NCBI GenBank assembly: GCA_051530055.1
Contig: CM121342.1
Coordinates: 4,774,001 to 4,838,000 of the forward strand
Direction of reading: 5' to 3'
DNA length: 64,000 nucleotides
Source: Neoechinorhynchus agilis
Taxonomy: Eukaryota > Acanthocephala
Shown here: piece after piece, positions 45,418-56,508 of the stretch
How positions within the stretch are numbered: the first letter of the stretch is position 1
Layout: each line of letters opens with the position of its first letter
Notes under the pieces: generated by a model
Told to the model about the DNA's origin: nothing
What the model saw: only the letters and a program-made list of their open reading frames with translations
Databases searched by the model: none
Program-made: the position numbers and the translations under genes

Positions 45418-48400
45418 TTATTTACAAAAGACACGTTTCGAACTTCTTGGGGTGAGGTTCGAAACGTGTCTTTTGTAAACAAAAAAAACACTATCACAAT
45501 AATATAAAACAAAGTTTTTGTAGAAACCTTTTGACTTAGTTGCATACAATATCCGGCTAAGACATTGGACACACTGTCTATCAGTGTCCAAGAAGTCGTA
45601 TTTAAGTCTCTTACTCATTCCTGCTCTCAGATATTTTCTTCTCCAATTGCCGCCTGGATTCGGAATGGCAAGCAGATCGAGTAGTGAATTTCTAGAATTG
45701 TTACTGTTTCGTCGTAAAAAACGAAGGTTTGGGTTCTTCAAAAGACTATAAGCCAATTGCCAACGAAGTAGTGCGCGGTGTTTCCGTTTTGACGTGGAAT
45801 CCATTCTTTTATGAATTTGAACGTTTGATTGAATCAAATATACAAATGCGACAAGTACAGGATGGGCATTGTGGATTTCCATGTGAATGTAGGAAACGTA
45901 AGCTGCAAAAGGGCGATCGAGTTTCTCGAAATTACGTCCCATAAAACTATAATCGATACGAGCCATGAATACGAGCGATATAAATACGGATTTATATTTG
46001 GTTGGGTCTTTGTAAAGATGAGAAAAAAAGCAACAACAAAAGACCCTTCCAAGTGCATAATAAGACGACTTATACAGGAGACTAATCCAACAAAGCAATC
46101 AATAAAGAACATAAAGTAACCTATTGAAGCGAATAGTTTTGGTCTAATCAGAGTATCGTTTGACACGAACAACTTTTTACTCGCTGAATTGATTAGACAT
46201 ATTTTGGTTACATGAACGAAAACGAACGGAAGTGCAAATAAGAACGCTTTTACCAAATGCTGAAATCCGACCTTAGACCATTGTTCAATGAACGTAATTA
46301 GACTGAAGGAACATACGAAAAGAATTATATGAGCCCACGAAGCGTATCCGACCAAGTATCCTGAGAAATGAAGTGAATTCGCAACCACTTCGTGACTTTT
46401 AAAATTGTGGTAGGGTGGTATTTCGGTGTAGATTCCTTTATATGCATCATGGAGATGTCTTCGAAGAGTTCGATGGCTCATTACTATTTGAGTGAAACTG
46501 TACACTATTGAAGTGATTGAACATAACAGGAGTTTGACATAAAGACTGTAGTGGCTTTGCGGAAAGTAAGTGGATATAAAGACGCTAAGACGACTTGTAA
46601 GACAGATGACAAGGGTTGCCACGATCGCATATGACCCAATTACCTGATCCGTTAAGACTATCTTATCTTTAGTCGATTGCTTTGATCTTAGAAGTCGTTT
46701 CGTATAGTCCAATTCCGGCTTTACCATGTTAGTCGGTGAATCTTTTCCGACTATGAGGCGAATGAGAAAGTGAGAAATCACATAGGACAGAAGAGAAAAA
46801 TGAAGCATGTTCATCAACAAGTTCTTTAATATTCTAGATCGCTTTGATGGTGATGCGAACTTTAAATGTAAAACCAGCATCGAACTATTGGGACATAGAG
46901 AGTTTGAAAGCAGAAAAATATCGAAGCAGGTTTTTATTGAAGCTACCGGGGAATGTGATTATTGGAAGAAGTCTACAAACGGTTTGTTATAGACGCAACA
47001 AAAAGGAAATTATTTGCACGGATGTGAAGACTTGTGTCCATAATAATTGCAAAGCGTCAATCAAATTTGTTGAATCAAAATAACTAGCGATCATTTCTAT
47101 AGTTTGAATCTCAACTTTCTGCATCAACAGAAAGCAAGCCACAAATCTCGAATCCAAATATTGGGATGACTAGGTTTGATTGAAAGAAAAAGTCCTGATA
47201 AGAAAAGAATTTTTTTCTTCCGATCGACTAAGATGACATCAAAAAAGGCTTGATTTGATTCATTTTTAAAAAATTATCATTTGTTTTATGTAATAGAAGA
47301 ACAATTTACCAAAAAAAACCTGCTTCCACTAAACCCGTCCAATATGGAATAGAGAAGGATAATGACCTGAACAGTTGTTTGACCAGAGCACAGTCCACTT
47401 AATTGTGGAAACCTGCGCAAACCAATTAGAAGTACAAGGAAGACTTTTCGGAGGATATCAAGAATTATCCCGTTCCTGGATTCGATATTGTGTTTGAAAA
47501 TTAATTCTTCAATTATACAAACGGTTTCGTTGGCCATTAAAGCATATATTGCTGCGTTGATGTACGTATTTTTTCTTGAGAAAGGGCTTAATACATTTAC
47601 ATCGAGTACTTTTCTGAACGATCGACGTTGTCCATTATTTTTTTCAAGATGACCAATTGCGATTGAACATAATAAGGAAATGGGAAGAAATGCAACGTTC
47701 TGCCATTTGTAGTTAGTAAATAGTCCGCATTCTTCATCTCTTTTTGTCCGTGAACCTGTCGTTTTTGTGATAGTGTAATTTTGAATGAACACGGATATTA
47801 AAAGCAGAATGAGCAGAATGCTGAAAGTAGCGAGGCTTGTTACCAGAGAACGCGTTGTCCATTTTGATACCGTATGTAACGCTTTATCATAGCTCAGAAA
47901 TGAATACGATTTGATAGGAAACTCTTCAGAGATCGTTTTCCGATTTAAGTTTGTCTCTCGGTGTAACCAATAGGAAGTCAAGGATGATCGTTGATGAATT
48001 GCGCATTTATTATGGTTTCTTAATAACAAAATGATATTGATGAAAGTAGAATAAAGAACTTACCGGGGATTACAGTAGAAGCATGTAGATAATTTAACCT
48101 TGCGATTTATTAGATATGGTCTGATAAGGTGACATAGAATACAGATAGCCATAATTATCAAGATCACGATTATTTGAGCGTTGTGGCTACCAACTAAGGA
48201 TTATGTGGAGCATAAATTTGGGGAAAAAACCCGCCGCATTTCGAGGTCAAATGATGTTTACATTGATAGAAATAGGAAAGATCGATTTAAAAATGCAACG
48301 GTGGAGGTCGATTTAGCCGTTTAAAAAATCAATTAAATCGAAATTTTTGCGCTGTTCCTTTTAAAAATACTCAATGGTACGAGAAAAAAAGAGCCTATTT

Positions 48401-49248
48401 CACAACGACAGACAACACTTAATCGTCTCACGATTCCCTTGTTTGTGTTATTAATGGTACTTTACAGTCTGTTGGTTAGGCACTTCTCAAGATGACAAGT
48501 GCTTGTCACATGTTTCACTCAACTTACTTCGATCACATTTCTCTCCTATTCTTAGCCAATTGCATTCGCATCGATAAGCAAATCGAGTGTTGATACATGT
48601 TCCATACGGTCTGCAAGTGTTTGCTTTACAGTGATTTATCACTTTAAAACGAGTTAGACTTAAATTTGTTCAAAAGGAACTTACTTCGTTCGCAAATGAA
48701 ACTTGCAGATTCATCGCAATGACCAACTGTCAGGCAAAGACGGGCACGTTTCTCACGTTCAAGTCGACCGCATAAGTTTTTACGGTTTCGATGAGGCAAA
48801 AACCGATCGCAAAGGTCCGAATGTGTAAAATAACGAAACTGATCAAGCCTCTCCCCAGATACCCAGCGCCAACTTTCTATATTTCAATAAAAAAAAGGTT
48901 AGTAGGAGACATAGAGACTGACCGTTGTTGTATCTGAATCCAACTAACATTGGTCCAACGAGTCCATGTGATAGATTGTGGGCAATAAAATCGAATTCTG
49001 CGTCCTGATCGATTACAACCATTTTAGCTCCTAATTTCTCGCAATAATCAGTAGCTTCAAACCAGTTAAGTTGTGTTTCGGTGAGCCTGTAACAGGAATT
49101 TGAGAATTGTTTCCATGGTGGAGTGCAGTTCACTTTTAAGTTTCGATCATCATCATTGGAGCCTATATACACAGAACTCACCGGCTAAATTGATTTCCAG
49201 ACTGGGTTGAGCGATCAGTAAAACCGGACAGAAGAAGGTCCAGAACAT
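45418..49248 (-). CDS. C-type lectin + EGF + STRA6/RBP-receptor-like membrane protein
   Basis: Exons by eye: 49248-49182, 49162-48923, 48876-48685, 48641-48528, 48193-48064 and 48018 to about 47330. An unresolved middle follows, then a block from about 46880 to about 46085 and a last exon to 45418. The first six exons keep phase. Exon 1 is a signal peptide (MFWTFFCPVLLIAQP). Exons 2-3 form a C-type lectin domain (CTPPWKQFSNSCYRL, ATDYCEKLGAKMVVI, SWRWVSG, ASFICER) without the EPN/WND calcium motifs. Exon 4 is a six-cysteine EGF domain. Exon 5 begins the membrane core (QIIVILIIMAICILCHLIRP). Downstream matches to STRA6 include LLIGLRRFPQL, SHRTLRRHLHD, ARIDYSFMGRNF, HMEIHNAHPVLVAFVYL and RWQLAYSLLKNPNLRFLRR. 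STRA6 takes up retinol from its carrier protein. The lectin-EGF ectodomain is not part of vertebrate STRA6. It may be one gene or two adjacent genes. Confidence 0.75.
45421..45479. repeat. Perfect 23-bp inverted repeat at the end of the STRA6-like CDS
   Basis: Arm 45421-45443 (TTTACAAAAGACACGTTTCG and three more bases) is exactly reversed at 45457-45479, with a 13-nt loop. It overlaps the last ~20 codons and sits next to the stop, so the mRNA 3' end of the open frame would form a strong stem. Confidence 0.9.
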
Positions 49249-50020
49249 ATCGGAACTTGTATATCATGCAAACCCAAACCATCGGCATATGTTTATGATG
49301 AGACAAGTCTCAAAATGGAAGTATGTCCAGGACGTCCAGTCCTTGTGTAGGGGACCATTTAGCACACAAATTCCTATACAAACCTGTACCTTCGTCTTCC
49401 TTATAATTATTATGTGTGGACCACCACGCCTTGATGATCACCATTTCAGATTGTCTAAAGCCTATCTCGATGGAAATGCCTCTTAGAGGAACCTAAACTT
49501 ATCGCACAATAGATGTCTGCATTGTCATGTGCAGTGAAAGACTGAAATTCACTCCAGATGAGAAACTGTACACTTAGTCCGCTCTACAAATAGAATCAAG
49601 TTCAGAGTCACGCCAAAAAACGTGAATTTCCAAGAAAAAAAACGTCAATGTACAACAAAAACCCTTCTTGGTCTCATGAAAACACAAATCGTAACGGAAA
49701 AGTTCGGCTTGTGACTAGAAAAGGCGCACGTTATCAAAAAAATCGTCGTGATGTTCAATAGAAAATCAAGCGATAGGCACGTTGGAAAGTTTCATCAAAA
49801 ATTAAAGTAATCGAAAGCATAGTCCAAAGAACTTACAATTTATCGAGGAAATATTCTCTTGTTATCTGCATTCTTATTTGTTTTCAAAAAAATATTTCTT
49901 TAGTCGACTCTTTAACACGTTATCGGTTAATGTATTTTTCAGTTTTGTTGTTGTTGATTAAATACACGTTTTGAAAGCCACACTTTCGGAAAAAAACACG
50001 AGATGATAAAGCCAGATTGC
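49249..50020. other. Intergenic, no gene seen
   Basis: The 5' flank of the lectin-STRA6 gene and the far-upstream region of the Jun-like gene. A 65-codon plus frame (49289-49486) has no resemblance. Confidence 0.45.
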
Positions 50021-50024
50021 ACCA

Positions 50025-50330
50025 ACGCGCGCGCGCACGCGTGCACGCCAAATAAGAATATGATTGGTTGTTTGCTTATAAGCGAATAAGGATCGTACTC
50101 TGATTGGTTAAGTATATTTCCGTGTAAGCCTCGAGTTTATTGAATAAATTATCTCTCTCGTACTCTGATTGGTTAGGTTCATTTTCGTGAAAGTCCCGAG
50201 TTCATGGCTAAAATTATTTTTGGAGAAAAAAGTATGCCAATGTGTCACATATGACACTTCATTTTTCTTGGTTGAATCAATTATTTTTGTTTAAAAAGGT
50301 GGAGAAAAAGAGTGACACATATGATTGGAA
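50025..50330 (+). promoter_or_regulatory. Probable regulatory region upstream of the Jun-like gene
   Basis: An alternating purine-pyrimidine run (CGCGCGCGCACGCGTGCACG) lies at about 50026-50048. Three inverted CCAAT boxes follow (TGATTGGTT at about 50061, 50101 and 50167). The second and third lie in a diverged ~66-bp direct repeat starting GTACTCTGATTGGTTA. GTGTCA-CATA-TGACAC lies at 50242-50257 and a related TGACACATATGA at about 50313; both contain the E-box CATATG. Assignment to the Jun-like gene is inferred from position only. Confidence 0.4.
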
Positions 50331-50783
50331 TTGTTCAAGAGCACACAAACAATGAGTATACACACACACATTAAAAAGTGTGTGGGCTCTCTGTAAGTTT
50401 TAGCCAAAACTAAAACGTCATCATTTTGAAGGGAGGTGAAGCTTTGTAGACTAAAGATGGGGAGGAGGAGAGGGATTTTGTGAGTAGCGCGCGTGTTTGT
50501 CGCCGTAGGAAATTGTGCTAGTGGCATAGAGAACGAGAGGTGGGTTTTAAATGCCAGCAGAACTTTGGACTTCCCCTTTTTTTGGAAATGAACTCACATT
50601 GTTTCACAATTTGTGCTTTACTTGCCACTCCCCTACCATCGCTGCATGAATCATGCCCGCAACGCACATTTACCTGGAGCAGAGCACAATGACTATTAAC
50701 CCGGCTCCACCCGTCTCCCAGTTCCCCACGTGGTGAACCAAGCTAAATTCACCCGTTATTCTCGAAGCTTTGTGATTCAGAAA
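50331..50783. other. Probable 5' UTR/intron region of the Jun-like gene
   Basis: Contains CACACACA and GGAGGAGGAGAGG tracts and ends in an acceptor-like GTGATTCAG directly before AAAATGG, the likely start codon. Confidence 0.4.
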
Positions 50784-52198
50784 ATGGTTGATAATAACAC
50801 AGCAGCAGCAGCCTCAATTAATAATAGTTCATCCGGACAAAATCATCAAATATTCTCCTCACCCAAATCAACAGCAGCAGCAGCAGCAGTCAATGACAAA
50901 CAAAAGTTCTGTAGATCTCAGTCATCCTCATCGTCATCCGATTGCTCATCCTCAAGGCAAAATAATAGGTGCTACATGCTAATGTCAGAAGCAAACGTCG
51001 GCCGATCATCGTTCAACCGACAAAATCAATACGTAGAGGAAAACGGAAGGGTCGAAGCGTTTGGAAGAAATGACAATCAAATGACCGATGAGATATTCTT
51101 TGATGCCGATCATAAGCAAGAACTCTCAAGGTTTCATTCTAGAGCATTTTGTCAAAGCTTTTCGTCCAAATCACCTTATTTGCCCCTTTGAAAAACTTCG
51201 AGAGTACCTGCCATACACGAATGACACAAGCGTCTCCGTTTATAAATGCTAGTGAATGTAAAGGAATCGATGGACTCGACGAGTGCAAAAAATTCCAACA
51301 AAGTCCACAAGATAGTCTCAGTAGAATTCTAAGAGGTTCATACGACCATCATCATCCAATGCAACAACACCACCACTTTGAGTTCAATCAACAGTCACCG
51401 TTTGATCTTCCTTCCCAGCCGCAGAGTCATCATCAACACCACCACCACCAAAGGTACATGATAATTCCGCTCACGTCTCAATCAAATACACATCAACAGC
51501 AACAAGAACGGTACATTCCAGACCTTTTAAATCATCATCATCATACAATGCAGCAGCAACAAAGGACACACCAAAGCATATTTAGCCACCAGGCTACTTT
51601 TTCTAATTTAACTCCAGATTCCTCAGGCGGATCTTCTGATCCCAACTCGATGGAGTTATTTTCAGGACGAAAATCGATGTTTGGCCCAAGGAAATCAGTA
51701 AAATCGGAACCTGATCAAATGTTTCCAACACACGAGCTATCAGAGGTGGAGAAGAGTAAAATCGAGCGGAAACGTGAGCGAAACCGGATAGCGGCTCGGA
51801 AATGTAGAACTCGTAAGCTCGAGCGAATTGCTGAGCTGGAGAAACGAGTAGCAGAGTTATCGCTGGAAAATGAACAACTCAGTGCAAACGCTGTAGCTCT
51901 TAAGAACTATGTACAAGAATTGCACCGACTTGTGCTAGAACATCGCCGATCAGGTTGCGTATTGATTAGAGGCAATCAAGTGGCGATCAATTGGGATCCC
52001 GAGGATGAGCACTGCGCCAATGGCCACCCACCGGGATGTCATATCCACAATAATCACAGGGAAAGCATCCACATGATGAGTGGTAATGTCCGAGGTGGCG
52101 ATGGCTTAGTAATTAATGAAATGCAGATCGATGGAGATCAAGGCCATGGTGGTAAAATGGGCATCGGGCAGGATAATGTGGGCAGTATAACCACATAG
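50784..52198 (+). CDS. Jun-like AP-1 bZIP transcription factor
   Basis: A bZIP of the Jun family lies at about 51757-51965: basic region ERKRERNRIAARKCRTRKLE followed by leucine-zipper heptads (RIAELEKRVAELSLENEQLS, ANAVALKNYVQELHRLVLEH). RIAARKCR carries the DNA-contacting Asn, Ala, Cys and Arg of AP-1 factors. The Jun-type phrase SGCVL follows. N-terminal parts are low complexity: Ala, Ser, Gln and His runs (QSHHQHHHHQ). Family members bind AP-1/TRE or CRE sites as dimers. The N-terminal block (50784-51191) and the main block (to 52198) lie in different frames overlapping near 51150-51190. An intron or a base error joins them. Donor CAAG|GTTTCA exists, but I found no acceptor giving matching phase. 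The start follows TTGTGATTCAG|AAAATGG. A His-rich C-terminal tail (GHPPGCHIHNNH) is unusual for Jun. Confidence 0.82.
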
Positions 52199-52330
52199 AT
52201 ATGTAAAACGTTTTAAAAAGGTGTGTGTAGTATTGAACTCTTCACGAGCGCTCTCATACACAATAATATTCGTTTCTATGTGTGGTTTTTTCGGGGAAGA
52301 TTGAGCGAAGAAACGTCTGAAAAATCAGAG
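52199..52330. other. 3' flank of the Jun-like gene
   Basis: Short AT-rich stretch. The satellite begins about 130 bp after the stop codon. Confidence 0.4.
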
Positions 52331-54292
52331 GAGGAGGAGGTATCGAGTTATAAGATTAGAAGAATTATTCCTTAGAAGTCTTCATCCCGTAAAAAACGGT
52401 GAAATAGTTATTCTGCCCTTTTGATGAGGTTCAAAGTTTATAATAGAAATTCAGATTAACTTTTTGAAAAAATGACTTATTATCTTCTCAATGTTGAGGA
52501 GGAGGAGGTATCGAGTTATAAGATTAGAAGAATTATTCCTTAGAAGTCTTCATCCCGTAAAAAACGGTGAAATAGTTATTCTGCCTTTTTGATGAGGTTC
52601 AAAGTTTCTAATAATAGAAATTCAGAGATTAACTTTTTGAAAAAATGACTTATTATCTTCTCAATGTTGAGGAGGAGGAGGTATCGAGTTATAAGATTAG
52701 AAGAATTATTCCTTAGAAGTCTTCATCCCGTAAAAAACGGTGAAATAGTTATTCTGCCCTTTTGATGAGGTTCAAAGTTTCTAATAATAAAATTCAGAGA
52801 ACTTTTTGAAAAAATGACTTATTATCTTCTCAATGTTGAGGAGGAGGAGGTATCGAGTTATAAGATTAGAAGAATTATTCCTTAGAAGTCTTCATCCCGT
52901 AAAAAACGGTGAAATAGTTATTCTGCCCTTTTGATGAGGTTCAAAGTTTCTAATAATCAAAATTCAGAGATTAACTTTTTGAAAAAATGACTTATTATCT
53001 TCTCAATGTTGAGGAGGAGGAGGTATCGAGTTATAAGATTAGAAGAATTATTCCTTAGAAGTCTTCATCCCGTAAAAAACGGTGAAATAGTTATTCTGCC
53101 CTTTTGATGAGTTCCAAAGTTTCTAATAATAGAAATTCCGAGATTAACTTTTTTGAAAAAATGACTTATTATCTTCTCAATGTTGAGGAGGAGGAGGTAT
53201 CGAGTTATAAGATTAGAAGAATTATTCCTTAGAAGTCTTCATCCCGTAAAAAACGGTGAAATAGTTATTCTGCCTTTTGATAGGTTCAAAGTTTCTAATA
53301 ATAAAAATTCAGAGATTAACTTTGAAAAAATGACTTATTATCTTCCAATGTTGAGGAGGAGGAGGTATCGAGTATAAGATTAGAAGAATTATTCCTTAGA
53401 AGTCTTCATCCCGTAAAAACGGTGAAATAGTTATTCTGCCTTTGATGAGGTTCAAAGTTTCTAATAATAGAAATTCAGAGATTAACTTTTTGAAAAAATG
53501 ACTTATTATCTTCTCAATGTTGAGGAGGAGGAGGTATCGAGTTATAAGATTAGAAGAATTATTCCTTAGAAGTCTTCATCCCGTAAAAAACGGTGAAATA
53601 GTTATTCTGCCTTTTTGATGAGGTTCAAAGTTTCTAATAATAGAAATTCAGAGATTAACTTTTTGAAAAAATGACTTATTATCTTCTCAATGTTGAGGAG
53701 GAGGAGGTATCGAGTTATAAGATTAGAAGAATTATTCCTTAGAAGTCTTCATCCCGTAAAAAACGGTGAAATAGTTATTCTGCCTTTTTGATGAGGTTCA
53801 AAGTTTCTAATAATAGAAATTCAGAGATTAACTTTTTGAAAAAATGACTTATTATCTTCTCAATGTTGAGGAGGAGGAGGTATCGAGTTATAAGATTAGA
53901 AGAATTATTCCTTAGAAGTCTTCATCCCGTAAAAAACGGTGAAATAGTTATTCTGCCTTTTGATGAGGTTCAAAGTTTCTAATAATAGAAATTCAAGATT
54001 AACTTTTTGAAAAAATGACTTATTATCTTCTCAATGTTGAGGAGGAGGAGGTATCGAGTTATAAGATTAGAAGAATTATTCCTTAGAAGTCTTCATCCCG
54101 TAAAAAACGGTGAAATAGTTATTCTGCCTTTTTGATGAGGTTCAAAGTTTCTAATAATAGAAATTCAGAGATTAACTTTTTGAAAAAATGACTTATTATC
54201 TTCTCAATGTTGAGGAGGAGGAGGTATCGAGTTATAAGATTAGAAGAATTATTCCTTAGAAGTCTTCATCCCGTAAAAAACGGTGAAATAGT
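52331..54292. repeat. Satellite array, ~165-173 bp unit, about 12 copies
   Basis: Each unit starts GAGGAGGAGGTATCGAGTTA, continues TTAGAAGTCTTCATCCCGTA and ends TTATCTTCTCAATGTT. Length differences are small indels in T and A runs. The array ends abruptly inside a unit at 54292. The 15-mer TTAGAAGTCTTCATC is also the terminus of the palindromic elements at 7.9-8.6 kb. Confidence 0.95.
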
Positions 54293-54604
54293 TTTGGAAT
54301 TTGCGCTCTCTCTCGATCAGCCGACGTATTTAATTAAATAGTTCGTAAAGTGAACTCATAAGAGAAGAAAGTGCCATTAAACTCACAAATAAGAACAACC
54401 AAGCAGACTTACCAGTATTTCGACAGTTTTTTACACAAAGACGCATGAAAATCTGAACCAATAGTATTCAGGCGAAACCCTTTTTTGATTCTTCCGTGTC
54501 AACCTTTAAATCTGGAAGAACATTGAAATGATGTATTTTTGTGTTTGTCCCGAGTAATACATAAGAGCAATCCAGATCGTGTGGACGAGACAAACTATTT
54601 TGAG
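54293..54604. other. Intergenic, no gene seen
   Basis: Between the satellite and the LINE fragment; nothing recognised. Confidence 0.4.
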
Positions 54605-55285
54605 GTTACAGTTGGATTGCATCCGGTATGGGCCCTCAGTCCGTTTCTATTCTTCACGAGGGTTCTAAGCAAGTCGCCCGGAAGCCTCCGTGGACATTAT
54701 TGTTCGCTGATGACTTGATTGTGACAGTTGAAACACCTGAAGAGGCTCAGCGAAGTCTGGAAGGGAGCACTGGAAGCCAACGGTCTTAAAGTAAACAGGT
54801 TGAAGACGATATGCATGGGACCGGAAGCGCTAAAGTTAGAAGAAGGTGTGGATTTGACGATTAGAAGAACAGTGAAATATCTAGGCAGCGAAGTAAATAT
54901 GACAAATTCCATCGAAACCGAAATAATTGATCGTATACAAAGCGGGTGGCTCAATTGGAGGAAGATGTCTAGTGTACTACGCGACCATAGGATCTCACCG
55001 AAACTGAAAGGGCTGGTGTCCGACACCTTGGTGCAACCAGCCATGTTATATGGCGCAGAAACGTTGACGACCAAACAAAACGACCTCAGAAGATTAGAAA
55101 CGAATGAGATGGGCAGCAGGGTCAGGGAGCAGTTCGGCACTTGCCACTGTTCAGAGTTGATCGTCCAAAGAAGGTTGCGCTGACATGATAAAGTTTCGAA
55201 GTGTGAAACAGATCACATAGTGCGCAGCATTGGGAGACTGGAAATAACGGAAAATCGCCAACGAGGAAACGATAGGTGGATTGCA
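54605..55285 (+). pseudogene. 5'-truncated non-LTR retrotransposon (LINE) RT fragment
   Basis: In order: VTVGLHPVWALSPFLF (RT motif near GxxQGxxLSPxLF), LFADDLIV at 54700 (the catalytic F/YADD box), then LKVNRLKTICM, TVKYLGSEV, IDRIQSGWLNWRKMSSVLRD, KLKGLVSDTLVQPAMLYGAE and LRRLETNEM. A later block (DHIVRSIGRLEITENRQRGN) fits the usual C terminus. The frame shifts at least twice and the fingers, endonuclease and 3' tail are missing, so the copy is dead. It is probably a different lineage from the fragment at 763-870. Confidence 0.85.
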
Positions 55286-56152
55286 TCAAACAAAATAAAT
55301 TGCTTGTCGAGGGAACCGCAACCTCTCGAGAGAGAGAATGCGTGAGTGAGAAAATGAAGGTGAACTTCTTTTAAAAAGAAAGATTATTTCCCACCGTCAA
55401 AGACAATAGTCCAAGACCATTTCTCTTTCCCAATATTTCGTCCTTTACGCGTGGGACTTCCCGTCGTTTTCCGAAAAATACAAGATTTTTTGGAAAACAA
55501 CCCAAAAGAAGAGCCACATAAAGTACGAAATATTGTGAAAGGAAATTAATATCAAGAAGATTTTTCGAGATGGTAAATATTTAATGGCGGTGAACATACT
55601 TCCCCTTGCTAAAGATCCCTCGTTCGAAATATTTCCTAATAATGAAGAGATTTTTAACCGGATTGTCGATCATAGAAAGACATAGAGAAAATCCTTTTGG
55701 GATGATAAAACTTAAATTGTGGTGACGATAATCCCTTTGTTTAAGGGTATTGCATTACTAAAGGCGAGGTTACCACTTTCAAAATATGCCTCTAATCAAT
55801 AAAAAAAATACCTTGGTTTATTGTCTTCGACGATGGAAAGGATACTTTCTTTTTCTTAATTTTTGTAAGTCCCATTGGGATTTAAGTTCACTAAATTAAT
55901 TCAAAACTTTTTTCAACTGTCGATGCGAATCCTGGGGAGGGTTGTAAAACTAAGAAAAGAAATCTTAGCAATTCAAAAGAAATGTTTGCGGTCATTCATG
56001 AACACCCGAGAGGCGGAATCGCGTTAAAAGAGACCAATTTATACTTTGACTCGTCGTATCAGTCATTATTTGTTCTATTGCTTAAAAGTAGAAATGAATT
56101 GTTCTCGGAGGTTTTTTTATGCAACAGTGGAAAATCATTTAAATCTCATTTT
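55286..56152. other. Intergenic, no gene seen
   Basis: A 62-codon plus frame at 55982-56170 runs into the foldback element; no family resemblance. Confidence 0.4.
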
Positions 56153-56328
56153 GTTTTTATATGGCTTTAAAAATTAAAATTTATTGACTTTATTTCGGAG
56201 AAGCATAAACTTGTGCGCCTTTCACATATTTAAAAACTTACAAGAAACCTCGATAAAAAAGCGTACACAATTGTGCCTCTCCGAAATCAATGGGAATTAA
56301 TAAAAGAAATTTAAAGCCATATAAAAAC
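56153..56328. mobile_element. Foldback (MITE-like) element, ~176 bp
   Basis: GTTTTTATATGGCTTTAAA at the left end is reversed at the right end (TTTAAAGCCATATAAAAAC). Inner blocks TTTCGGAGA/TCTCCGAAA and TTGTGCGC/GCGTACACAA also pair. It has no coding capacity and lies 180 bp past the ADAR stop. Confidence 0.8.
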
Positions 56329-56508
56329 AAACATTATTTTGTGACTTCTTCTTGTCGTCCGACGAGACTTGGGAAATATTGTGTGAAAGAAAATTGATAA
56401 ATTAATCACTATATCACATCAAACAAAGTTCGTAGATTCCTTCAAAATGTGTAAGAATACAAAGTTTTATTTGTCCTATAGTTTCAAGATATCAAATCAC
56501 GTCTCCAT

